Assembly: GCA_030323885.1 (NCBI GenBank)
Contig: JASIRB010002665.1
Coordinates: 1 to 64,000 of the forward strand
Length of the DNA: 64,000 bases
Source of the DNA: Branchipolynoe longqiensis
Lineage: Eukaryota > Annelida > Polychaeta > Phyllodocida > Polynoidae
Direction: 5' to 3'
Shown here piece after piece: positions 10,701-22,400 of this stretch (the stretch's first letter is position 1; the number at the start of each line of letters is the position of its first letter). Position numbers and translations under genes: made by a program. The notes beneath the pieces were generated by a model. It was not told the origin of the DNA and did not search any database. It saw nothing but the letters and a program-made list of their open reading frames with translations.

Positions 10701-13391
10701 TTCAAGAAAAAAAAAGCTGTTATTTCCTGTGTGGTGTTAGCTGACAGAAGCTGACTACTGGTGGCTCGCCCTGAGGCTGCTTTGTCTCACCTGAACGTGA
10801 GCAGTAGGGCCTGCACACGTCTGTTTGGGGGCAGCTGGCCGCGGTTTTGTACAAACAGGGCTGGTGCAAAAGTGACCTTCTCAAGTCGTGCACATTTCCT
10901 GAGGCGAATCACGGATGGTGTGCATTCACCCTCTGCTGCTGCTCGTTTGACCTTGACTCCCTGACCTTGACCTTGACCTCAGGGACTGTGATGATTTTCG
11001 TCGTGCTGCTATCACGGAGGTGTCACGTGAACCCTGACAACGTGGCGACGCCGATCGCCGCCAGTCTGGGCGACCTGACGACGCTGGCGCTGCTCGCCGG
11101 CATCTCGTCAGTCATGTATAAAGCCATAGGTAAGGATGTCTTGTCAGTCATGTATTAAGTTATAGGTAAGGCTGTCTTGTCAGTCATGTATTAAGTTATA
11201 GGTAAGGCCATCTTGTCAGTCATGTATTAAGTTATAGGTAAGGCCATCTTGTCAGTCATGTATTAAGTTATAGGTAAGGCCATCTCGTCAGTCATGTATT
11301 AAGTTATAGGTAAGGCCGTCTCGTCAGTCATGTATAAAGCCATAGTTAAGGCCATCTTATCAGTCATGTATAAAGCCATAGGTAAGGCTGTCTCGTCAAT
11401 CATGTATAAAGCCATAATTAAGGCCATCTCATCAGTCATGTATAAAGTCGTAGGTAAGGGTGTCCCATCAGTCACGTATTAAGTTATAGGTAAGGCTGTC
11501 TCGTCAGTCATGTATAAAGCCATAGGTAAGGCCATCTCATCAGTCATGTATAAAGTCATAGGTAAGGCCCTATTGTCAGTCATGTATTAAGTTATAGTTA
11601 AGGCTGTCTCGTCAGTCATGTATAAAGCCATGGGTAATGCCGTCTTGTCAGTCATGTATAAAGCCATAGGTAAGACCGTCTCGTCAGTCATGTATATAGC
11701 CATAGGTAAGGCCATTTCGTCAGTCATGTATTAAGTTATAGGTAAGACCGTCTCGTCAGTAATGTATAAAACCATAGGTAAGGCTGTCTCGTCAGTCATG
11801 TATAAAGCCATGGGTAATGCTGTCTTGTCAGTCATGTATAAAGCCATGAGTAATGCCATCTTGTCAGTCATGTATAAAGCCATAGGTAAGGCCGTCTTGT
11901 CAGTCATGTATATAACCATAGGTAAGGCCATCTTGTCAGTCATGTATTAAGTTACAGGTAAGGCCGACTCATCAGTCATGTATTAAGTTATAGGTAAGGC
12001 CATCTCGTCAGTCATGTATTAAGTTATAGGTAAGGCCCTCTCATCAGTCATGTATAAAGCCATAGTTAAGGCCATCTTATCAGTCATGTATAAAGCCATA
12101 GGTAAGGCTGTTTCGTCAATCATGTATAAAGCCATAAGTAAGGCCGTCTCATCAGTCATGTATAAAGTCTTAGGTAAAGGTGTCTCATCAGTCGTGTATT
12201 AAGTTATAGGTAAGGCTGTCTTGTCAGTCATGTATAAAGCCATAGGTAAGGCCATCTCATCAGTCATGTATAAAGTCATAGGTAAGGCCCTATCATCAGT
12301 CATGTATTAAGTTATAGTTAAGGCCATCTCGTCAGTCATGTATAAAGCTATGGGTAATGCCGTCTTGTCAGTCATGTATAAAGCCATAGGTAAGGCCGTC
12401 TTGTCAGTCATGTATATAGCCATAGGTAAGGCCATTTCGTCAGTCATGTATTAAGTTATAGGTAAGACCGTCTCGTCAGTAATGTATAAAACCATAGGTA
12501 AGGCCGTCTCGTCAGTCATGTATAAAGCCATGGGTAATGCTGTCTTGTCAGTCATGTACAAAGCCATGGGTAATGCCATCTTGTCAGTCATGTATAAAGC
12601 CATAGGTAAGGCCGCCTCGTCAGTCATGTAGAAAACCATAGGTAAGGCCATTTTGTCATTCATGAGGCAGCATGAGGCAGCAATTTGCGGCGATCGGTAA
12701 CGGTTTGAATCGGGCTGATGTTGACACATGTGCAGACGATGCTTTGACACATGCGCAGATGCTTTGACGCATGCGCAGATGCTTTGACGCATGCGCAGAT
12801 GCTTTGACGCATGCGCAGAAGCGATGTTGAGAACTGCAACTGGTTGAGAACTGACACAGCGTCTCGCTGACCCTGTTGTCTGACCCCCACAGAGGTGAAC
12901 CAGCTGTGGCTGGCGCCGACCCTGCTGTTCATCTTCCTCAGCCTGACGCCCATTTGGTGCATCGTGTCATACAAGAACAAGTACACACGGGAGATTCTCT
13001 ACTCGGGCTGGACCCCGGTAATCGGCGCCATGATTATAAGTAGGTAAGTCACCCCCCCCCCCCTACACACACGCACGCACACACACGCACACAGAGGACC
13101 CCGGTAATCGGCGCCATGATTATAAGTAGGTAAGTCACCCCCCCCCCCTACACGCCACACGCACACCACGCACACAGAGGACCCCGGTAATCGGCGCCAT
13201 GATTATAAGTAGGTAAGTCACCCCCCCCCCCTACACACACGCACGCACACACACGCACACAGAGGACCCGGTAATCGGCGCATGATTATAAGTAGGTAAG
13301 TCACCCCCCCCCTACACGCACACACGCACACACACACACACACGACTTCGGTAATCGGCGCCATGATTATAAGTAGGTAAGTCACCCCTCC

Positions 13392-13466
<75 letters not shown>

Positions 13467-16400
13467 GTCACTTTCCTGAAAACTGGTCAGCATGGGAAGG
13501 GATTTTAAAACATCAATAAAAAAAACTTCTTACTTATTTTTGTCCTTATACTTTTCAATTTCATATTCGTATTCAGATTTGATGAAAGAAATAAGGGAAA
13601 TAAAATAAACTGTGTGCAACTTTGGTCCTTTTAGTTATGAAGTGTTTTGTACCAAATAACCCCATTTTACAGTCAGCCATTTGTAACAGGACATATGGGA
13701 CGTCGTTGAATCCTTATTAACATCTTGTGTTGCATTGATATATCAAACAAAACAGTTCCCAAATCAAAAAGGAAGTATGTATTAACATGTATGCATGCTT
13801 AAATTAAAAAAAAAAAAGATTTGATGTCTTCAGAAATAACATTACAAATTTCCATCACATGTGTAACCGGTGGTGTCTGGATGCCACGCAAATATTGTAC
13901 ACTAATTATTCAGTGAATAAAGCATGGCTGGTAATTACTTTTTTTTTATCATTATAAGCACTACATATTTCTGTAAATTATTTAATTCTGCTTATATTTT
14001 TATTAAGCAGACTGTGTGGTGTCCTAAACATGCGTAACATCTCAGCAACACATGTTATACTGCCATAAGACATGGGTTAATCATGGACTACACCTGTATT
14101 GTTTATCTCATCAATTTATATTTTACATAGATGTAAAGGTGAGATTTCCAGCTTTCATTTGCAACCAAACAATGTTAAAAATTCAAATATTAGATTTTAA
14201 CTCTCCATGTGACACTTCTGGCCAGTTTTCAGGAGAGTGACCCATATACACAGTATGTAAGATGGGCACGAAGCAAACTCGGATGGTAGCTATATTTATT
14301 TCAGCATTGAATAGTACATGCAGTGTATATATAAATAATCTGGCAGGGCCAAAGTGCCCAACCGGTAAAAAGATAAAAGAAAAAAGAAAAGCGAAAGGAA
14401 GTAGTGCTACAGTGCCGGCTGGAGCGAACTAGCATGAACCCCGGCACTGGTTTGTATATATAGGCACCTGGCGCCCCGAGCGGGCCGTCCACGCCTAGCA
14501 GACGAGTGTCCGCGCACCACGCGGGAGGAGCAGTGCGGATCTTACACGCGCATATACGCTGGCGTATATACGTGGCTGTAAGATGGGCACGAAGCAAACT
14601 CGGATGGTAGATATATTTATTTCAGCATTAAATAGTACATGCAGTGTATATATAAATAATCTGGCAGGGCCAAAGTGCCAAGGTCCCCGGACCCACCCAG
14701 ACAGATTAGCTAAAAATAATCAATGAATAATGGAACTCAAGGTGGATGCCACCCTAATGTCTGATACAATGCGCTCGGCAAGCGGGCGAGTAATATATTT
14801 GTAAACACAATCGGAGGACCAGTCCCCCCTTACCTTTATCTCGTCAATAGATGCACCCTGGAGGGCGAGAAATGTAGACCCGCCCCTCCGGAGAGAGTGG
14901 CAGGAGAACTTGCTTGGGTCAAGACCCGCGTCAGCAGCGAATAACTTTATAGTAGTTTGTAAAGTACGGTAATCAAGGGGTCTGAAGCCCCCATCAACCG
15001 CAGGGATTTGAAAAGCCGCTGCATCAGGGGCTACCTTGAGCTGACTGAATTGTTTCTCGACCCAATATACAGCACAAAGAGAGGTATTTGGGACACAGGC
15101 GACAGGGATCAGCAACTCCCTTTCTGAAAATTGGATGGTTTTTGACCTACGTATTGAAATAACCATTCCCCATTGAAAAAACTCAAAATCTGATCGCCTA
15201 AGGACCGAGGCAGACTCAGTCAATTGGCACTTGCGCAAGAGAGCTCGGAAACCTGTTAGAATGGCTGCACGAGCGCAAACATACCCCTCACGCTCAGAAT
15301 AAATAAAGCGAAGATCTTCAAAAGCTCACTTGGCAGTAAAGGGGCCGCCCTTTTCACAGCGCACCCCAAAACACGCTTAGCCCCCCCCCATGACGGTCTT
15401 AATCTGGTGGGATGAGAAGTCAATTGGAGGACTGCCCTCAGCCTTAAGAAAAAAATTTAGGGCGCTGAGATAATTTGTTATAGAGGAATACTTTAAAGTG
15501 CGGGATAGCCAGACGACATAAATGGCAACCTGGGAAGATGGACAGGAGATAGGCGAGAGCAAGCCACGGAACTCATCGATAAATGAGAGGTATTTCCGCA
15601 TCTGCATCGACCTGGTCAATCTTGAATTGTCCGAATAATATTGGCCAGACATCGACCTAACTTGAACCTCCAGCTGCGCTAGACCTGTAATAAAGGAAAA
15701 TGTCACCTAAAAATATGTGCACAACACATCAGCCCTGCGGGGTCAACACAAGATATTCGGTCTCTGCTGGAATAGTCCCGCCACCTGCTGAGGGCATCGC
15801 AAGTCACATTTTGCTTACTCTTTATGTAGACAGATTTTATGTCAAAATTATAATTAACCGAAGTCCAGAAGAGTTCTTTGACCCAAGTCATAATTTGTTT
15901 GTTGACACAACGCCCGGTGGCGAGTGCCGCCCTCACAGTGTTATTGTCGGTGATAAAGACAACACACTTGTCCCGCCAAAGGGGCCCCCAACGCCGAGAG
16001 GCGGCAACAACTGCCCACATCTCCTTTAAATTAATATGGCCGTCAGCAGAGGCGGGGATCGATTCTGCAAAATGATGACCAACCTCAGAAGGGAGGTCGA
16101 TATCTTCTACCTCGAAGTTACCTACTAACCAGTCGCCCGAGTGAGTCGCTCCAAAGCCCCAATCCGACACATCGCTATATACCGCTACTGAAGGGGCATG
16201 GCTGCCCAATAGTTTTGCGTAGCCATTAAAGCGTTCGACAAAGTCTAGCCACCAATTCAGCTCAGACCTGAACTCATCGTTCAGGCGGAATTTGAAAAAT
16301 GGTTTCCTAAGTTGGTGTATAGCGTCATAGACACGGGTAGAGAAAGAGCGACAATGCGCGAGGCGACCACCAAGGCGCTCCAGGTCCTTACGTGTGGCCT

Positions 16401-19400
16401 TACGTGTGGCCTTACGTTTGCCCAAATACAGTAATAATTGATCTTTCAATTTGGCCAACTTATCGCGGGGGAGGCGGAGCTGGAGTTCAACACTGTCAAT
16501 TTCAATACCAAGGAACCTGGTGCGTTGAGAAGGGGCGAGAAGCTTGGGGTAGCTCAGATAAAACCCAAGTCTCCTCAATATGGCGTCAATTTTGTTTTGG
16601 TTCGAAAGGCGTTCCTGATAGGTGGTGCCAATGACGGCAAAGTCATCTAAATAATTAACTGACCTATCGACTCCTTCACGCACGCTACAGCGCAAGACAA
16701 AATCGGAAATCCGATTGAAGATATATGGGCTAGAGGAAAGCCCCATACATAAACGGTTATCAAAAAAGACCTCTAACCCGGCACCGCTACCAAAATCCCA
16801 GCAGATTGCCTGACGGGGACGGTCGGGTGAATGCAGACGGCCCGATAGGCGTCCTGAATATCAACCGTAGCAATGTAGTCATCACGGACAAGGTTAAAGG
16901 TTAAATCATCAACACTCATGTAAGAAAAGGTGTTAGTTACCTCGTCCACATAGTTGTTTACAGAATGCTCACTTGGCCTACTGCAGTCAATAATGGGGGA
17001 CATGTGGCGTAGTTCATTTTCCGACACTTGGTGGCGCATCGGTAGTAGTGGGCCTACACGGCCATTGACAATGCTTTGAGTTTGCCAGTACGCGCAGTGC
17101 AAAATGTTTATTTTATTCAAAATTAATAGAAATGCAGAATGCTAACCTTATAAATTTAATATAATCTATTCGTTGAATATGTTTTCTATATGTGTACCAA
17201 GCGGTTTGTCTCTAGGTCGTGTGGTTTTAGAGATATTTGACTTCTTCTGCATGAAGATTTCTCACTGCCATTGACAATGCACTGAGTTTGCCGGTACGCG
17301 CAGTGCAAAACGTCTATTTTATTCAAAATTAATAGTAAAACAGAACCCTAACCTTATAAATTTAATATAATCTATTCGTTGAATATGTTTTCTATATGTT
17401 TACCAAGCAGTTTGTCTCTAGGTGGTGTGGTTCTAGAGATATTTCACTTTTTCTGTATGAAAATTGCTCACGGCCATTGACAATGCACTGAGTTTGCCGG
17501 TACGTGCAGTGCAAAACGTTTATTTTAATCAAAATTAATAGAAATGCAGAACCCTAACCTTATAACTTTAATATAATCTATTTGTTTAATATGTTTTCTA
17601 TATGTTTACCAAGCGGTTTGACTCTAGGTTGTGGGGTTCTAGAGATATTTCACTTTTCCTGTATGAAGATTGCTCATAGCAATTGAGTTTGCAGTGTGAC
17701 AGTGTACCGAATGGGCCCACTGGTTCAGTGGCGACGCCAACGGCAGGAATTTGAACTAAAAAGTCGGAGGTCCCCCATTGTGCGAAGACCTTCACCGCTC
17801 GACTTAGGGATGGCAAAGACATTATGCACACAAATAGGAGCGCTTTCAGCCTTGCTTATATAGCCACAATTTAATTCGCTAGAAAGTTTCTTATCGATAA
17901 AGTCACTAATGCCCTGGCTGCTCTAAAAGGGCATGAATAGACAGCATCACATGAGGGGTTAATAACTTTAAAGCCGAAGATGACCCCTGCGAGGATAAAC
18001 TCGAAGTCTCGATCAGTTTCGCCTCGAAAGAAGCATTCGCAAAAAAAACTACACGGCTTCAATTGCACTCGGCTGTGACCAATAAAATGTACACAAGAAC
18101 AGACAGCATTTAGACAGTCACGCGAAACGTCAAATTCAAGTTCATGCACATGATTATGGAGGTCACAAGCTTTGACACGGAGGATAGGCCCAAACCGCCG
18201 GACCGTCAACCAGTCACTATTAAACGCGGGGCAATCAGGCATAGCAATGCTAATGCGTGCCGGGGCCTCAGTCTCCTGAGCGACCTTGATGCAAACATCG
18301 ACAAGGGCATCACAAAGCCCAGAGTCATTACCAGCGACCACAATGTCGTTAGAGCGGTCATGAGCCGCAGCCCGCTTACGGCAGGTATCTGTTCTCACAC
18401 CAGCCGTGTTCCACATCACGGCCAGGGTGGAACATCAATGGCTGTTCCACAGTAGCACAAATAGGGGCAATTGACTCAGGGGTGGCAGACGGGTGGGCAG
18501 AGGTCAAGTCAGTAGCACAATATACCTCGCTGATAAGGTCGGGACTAAATTCCACATTCCCAACCTCCCGGCACAATCCGGTCATACGCCGACCTCGGCA
18601 CCCAACAGGCCCCTAATCTTTACTGCACTTATTTCTGATGTGAAACTTGCTGCCACAGTGGGAGCACCAGTGGCCGTAATTACAGGTCTTGCCATCACGG
18701 GAGCAACCCTCATCTTTATTAAACGCGAAACATGGCTTCTTACCCTCCTTCGTAAAGAGGTGTTTGGAGCTAGCCATAGTACCCGTTCTATTTTTATTAG
18801 CACTTGAAACGGACCCCCCCCTTTTTCATGTATTCGAACGCATAATATTTCAATGCTATTTCGGGGTTTTCGGATGAGAAAGCGTCGAATCCCTCGGTGG
18901 CAGCAAGCTTCCTAATGGCCCGATCATAGTTGGCATGGGTTTTCTCCATAAAGGTGCCCGACTTGGCCTTGCCCGCTATGTAACCCAAGTATTTTAGGAG
19001 TCGTAAAAGTTTATCCCCGTCTGATACCTTAGAGGCGACCGCCCAATTAACCGAAGCCTCAATTAGCTCGAAAGCGGTCACTTTCTTGATGTCCTTCCCG
19101 TCCTCCACATGACGGCGAAGCGACCACTTACTTCCTCTCCCGACTGGTTGAGCGCTCATCTGACGAACTGGAGCTGTAGGTCCGTCGTCTATGGCATCTC
19201 CTCCGCCTCTCCCGGGAGGGGCTCCGCTCATGGCTGCTGGTACGGGCCCTCGAACGCCTCTCGGTCCCACTCTGTTCCTCCAAGGGATGGCATGACCGGT
19301 CGCTTCCCCGGTCATGTGCGCGCCGAGTAGTCGGCTCCCTCCCTCTCTCGCACGTGCAGCCAAGGGTCAAGTTGGCGACGTCTTCGCGCAGCTCACGCTC

Positions 19401-22400
19401 GGTGCGTTCCAATTCCGCAATCCGTTTGCGCCTCTCAAGGTTGCGAATCCTTTCGCCGATCTCACGCTCCTCCTTGGCAAGAGCTTCATCGTCAATGACA
19501 AGCCCATTTTCCTCCGCAGCCATGAAACCTTTTCCGCCGACTGGCATCGTGTCGTCCTCTCTCCCCGCGCACGAGCGAGTAATCCGCTTGCTAGAAGCCC
19601 TAGATGGACAGTCCACGTCCACAGGCTCAGAGTGCACTCTGCTGCAAAACGCACAAAAAGCCTTGGGCATAGTCGGTGCCTGAAAAAATAAATGGCGGAT
19701 AAATGGCGATGGGCAAATGGCGTCAAATATAGTTGTTTGTGATAGTTATCACAATTATAGGGTGCGGGAAATAATTAAATGGCGCCAAGAAGAACGGCGT
19801 CAGAGAAATAAAAGCTAAAAAGTCAATAGTAAATAATAATGATAAAACACTGAAGGTGAGTCCTCATATCCAGGCACAATAGTGACAGATTGAGTGGATA
19901 GAGTTAGAAGGTATAGTCGTCAAAAGACGGCGATGTGATAAAAATAAAAGGCACTATGAATCAGGTCCTCTCAGGCAGTTGTTTAGCATATAATGCAATC
20001 CTTCCCTATGTAAGTAGTAGAGTGTGTAATTGCAGGATCAAAAAGGTATAAGTGTCGTCATATGGCAGTTCAAATGTCATCATATTTTCAGCAAATATCA
20101 TCATATGTTCACTATTTCAATATACAGCTGGTCCAAGGCCAGGTATGTAAAGAATGAAGTAATTAAGATCGACCCTCAGGCTGCCAAGTAAAGTTAAATA
20201 TTGGCTTATATAAAGTAAGGTAAAAGTTGGATTTGTCTGTCGAATAATCGACAATCAAGTATCTATATTTTATAGCTTAGTAGAAATCGACAGAAAATTA
20301 ATATCGACACACACGGGAGACTATTGATATTCAAAATATTTTCGCGCCAACCGCCATGTTGTTTAGCGTATATTAGTCGGTTTTCACCGTAATCGGTATC
20401 TCTTATGTCCAATTATCAATCGACACACACATAGGAACCTTAACATGCAATAAGTGTAGAAATAAATTAGTCAAATATCGATATATTCACGTCGATCAGA
20501 TTGTAAACAATGGCGTCGATACAGCTTTCCCGATATCCTTTCCGTTGTCCGTTTCGGTCGATTTTCGTAATTCGACACACAAGTAGCATATCGGTGTAAT
20601 CGACGGTAGAATATGAAAGTTTTAGCTCACGTTAGGCTTGTATGGACGATCACCCTCCACTTGATCAATCTTAGTTTAGCAGAGACCACAGGTAACAGGT
20701 AGACTGTGTCCGTAAACGAATTGGTAGACAGGTAGAACGCGCACAGGTAGGCTCAGGTAGACTCAGGTAAGACTCAGGTGCGAAAGGAAGTAGTGCTGCA
20801 GTGCCGGCTGGAGCTGGCGTATATACGTGGCTATATAGACAAACAGTACTTAGACACACCGTACCTAGACAAAAGGTACCTAAACACACAGTTTTTTTAT
20901 AGTTTTTAAATTTTTGTATTGAGGCTGTATTTATACTGTCCATAGCATATAAGCCCAGGTACCCAGGCTTGTTTTCAATGCTGGCCAGTTGTAGTGTTGG
21001 TGTTATCTTACCACACAGTGGCTGCTGATAAGGTATTTGTTTGCCTGCATTTCAGTAGCAGATAGATAATTGGTTAGTATGGTTAATAGCCTATGTTAGT
21101 TTTTTTGGATTTTCTTGGTATTTATGTATTTATTTGTTCTACTCTTATTACTAGACTAGCCTACTCCTATTTACATATCATAGGCTTGTACGTAGCTGTG
21201 TTGTGTGTTATCTGGCTACTTTTGGCATGGTTACCTTCCATTGGGCGTCCCGCTGGTGGGCCGTGACATATCACATGCCCCTTTGCAGTGCAGCTTAGTG
21301 GGAGTTTCCTAGCCGTATTTTGCACAGATATTTTTTGTAAGTTTTTAGGTCAGGAATTTGTCATTCCTTTACCGTTTGGGCATTCCACACCTTGGCAGCC
21401 ATTTCCAGTGTGCTTCTCTCATGAGCTGTTATTTGGCTTCTGGTCTGTTTAGTAGTGGCGCATTATTTGCTCTAGTAGCCCTTTGTGGTTTTGTTAGAAG
21501 TTTAATGTTTTGACTATAGCTATATGCTAATGTTTTCAAATGAATTATTCTCCTATTTTCTAGTAATTTCACTTTGGTTCTTTTGTATATGTCATAGGTG
21601 GGGTGCAGCTTGTCTACTCTTAGACAGATTTTTAGGGCTCTGTTCTGCAGTATTTGCAGTTTTTTTAGTAGTTCTTTTCTCGCACCCCATGTAAGTTTAC
21701 ATCTCTATAGTCAAATAGGGGAGCCACATGCCCTTGAAGATTTCTTATTGACATTTTCATGTGTCATGTAGTCTCTTGCTTTGCAAATAGCCAACAGTTT
21801 GTGGTTTACTTTTTATATAAATTTTTATTTATACATAGGTTGTAGTTTAGTTGGCTGTCAAACTCAAGGCCTAGGTATTTGTAATGGTCTACATTTTCTA
21901 GTGTTTGGTTTCCTAACTTACAGTGTAGTTTTCTTTCTGGCATTTGTTTATGCGAGAAGAGTACTGTTTTTGATTTGCTTGTGTTGTTGGTTATTTTGTT
22001 GGACTCACACCACTCATCTAGTTTTAGTAGGAGTTTATTTAGTTTAGTTATTACCTCCTCCTCTGTGGTGCCATTTGCGTATATGACTGTGTCATCTGCA
22101 TATAGTTGGAGGCATTCAACTATTTTTAAAGATCGTTTATATAGATTATAAAGAGTAGTGCATAAACACTGACCCTTGGGTTACACCACATGTGAACAGG
22201 TTGGTTGTCTGATTAGTGTTATCGTTCTTTTTTGTTTCTGTTGCCTGTTGTTCAGGTAGCATCTTATCCAATCCATAGTGTTGGATTTTATGCCATGGTT
22301 TTTAGTTTTTCCAGTAGTATTTTGTGGTTACTGTGTCAAGAATGCTTTGCTGAAGTCAATGAAGGCAGCTCCAACTAATTGTTTTTGGTTCATTGCTGGC

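Larger units (their letters stand above)
14256..20835 (-). mobile_element. Ngaro/PAT-type tyrosine-recombinase retrotransposon with split direct repeats
   Basis: Minus-strand DIRS-order element. The order is a short A1 repeat (20789-20834), gag-like ORF, pol (RT-RNase H), tyrosine recombinase, then B1 (14577-14679), A2 (14391-14576) and B2 (14256-14358). The A1 ... B1-A2-B2 layout is the split-direct-repeat arrangement of Ngaro and PAT elements, which integrate through a circular intermediate by YR recombination without target duplication. All frames contain lesions and pol is interrupted by a TIR element at 16995-17776. Confidence 0.88.

Noticed and set aside
13463..14245. Inverted ends first considered as terminal repeats of the Ngaro-like element (DIRS-type ITRs)
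   Set aside because: They match each other, not the right end of the Ngaro-like element, and close a separate 783-bp unit.
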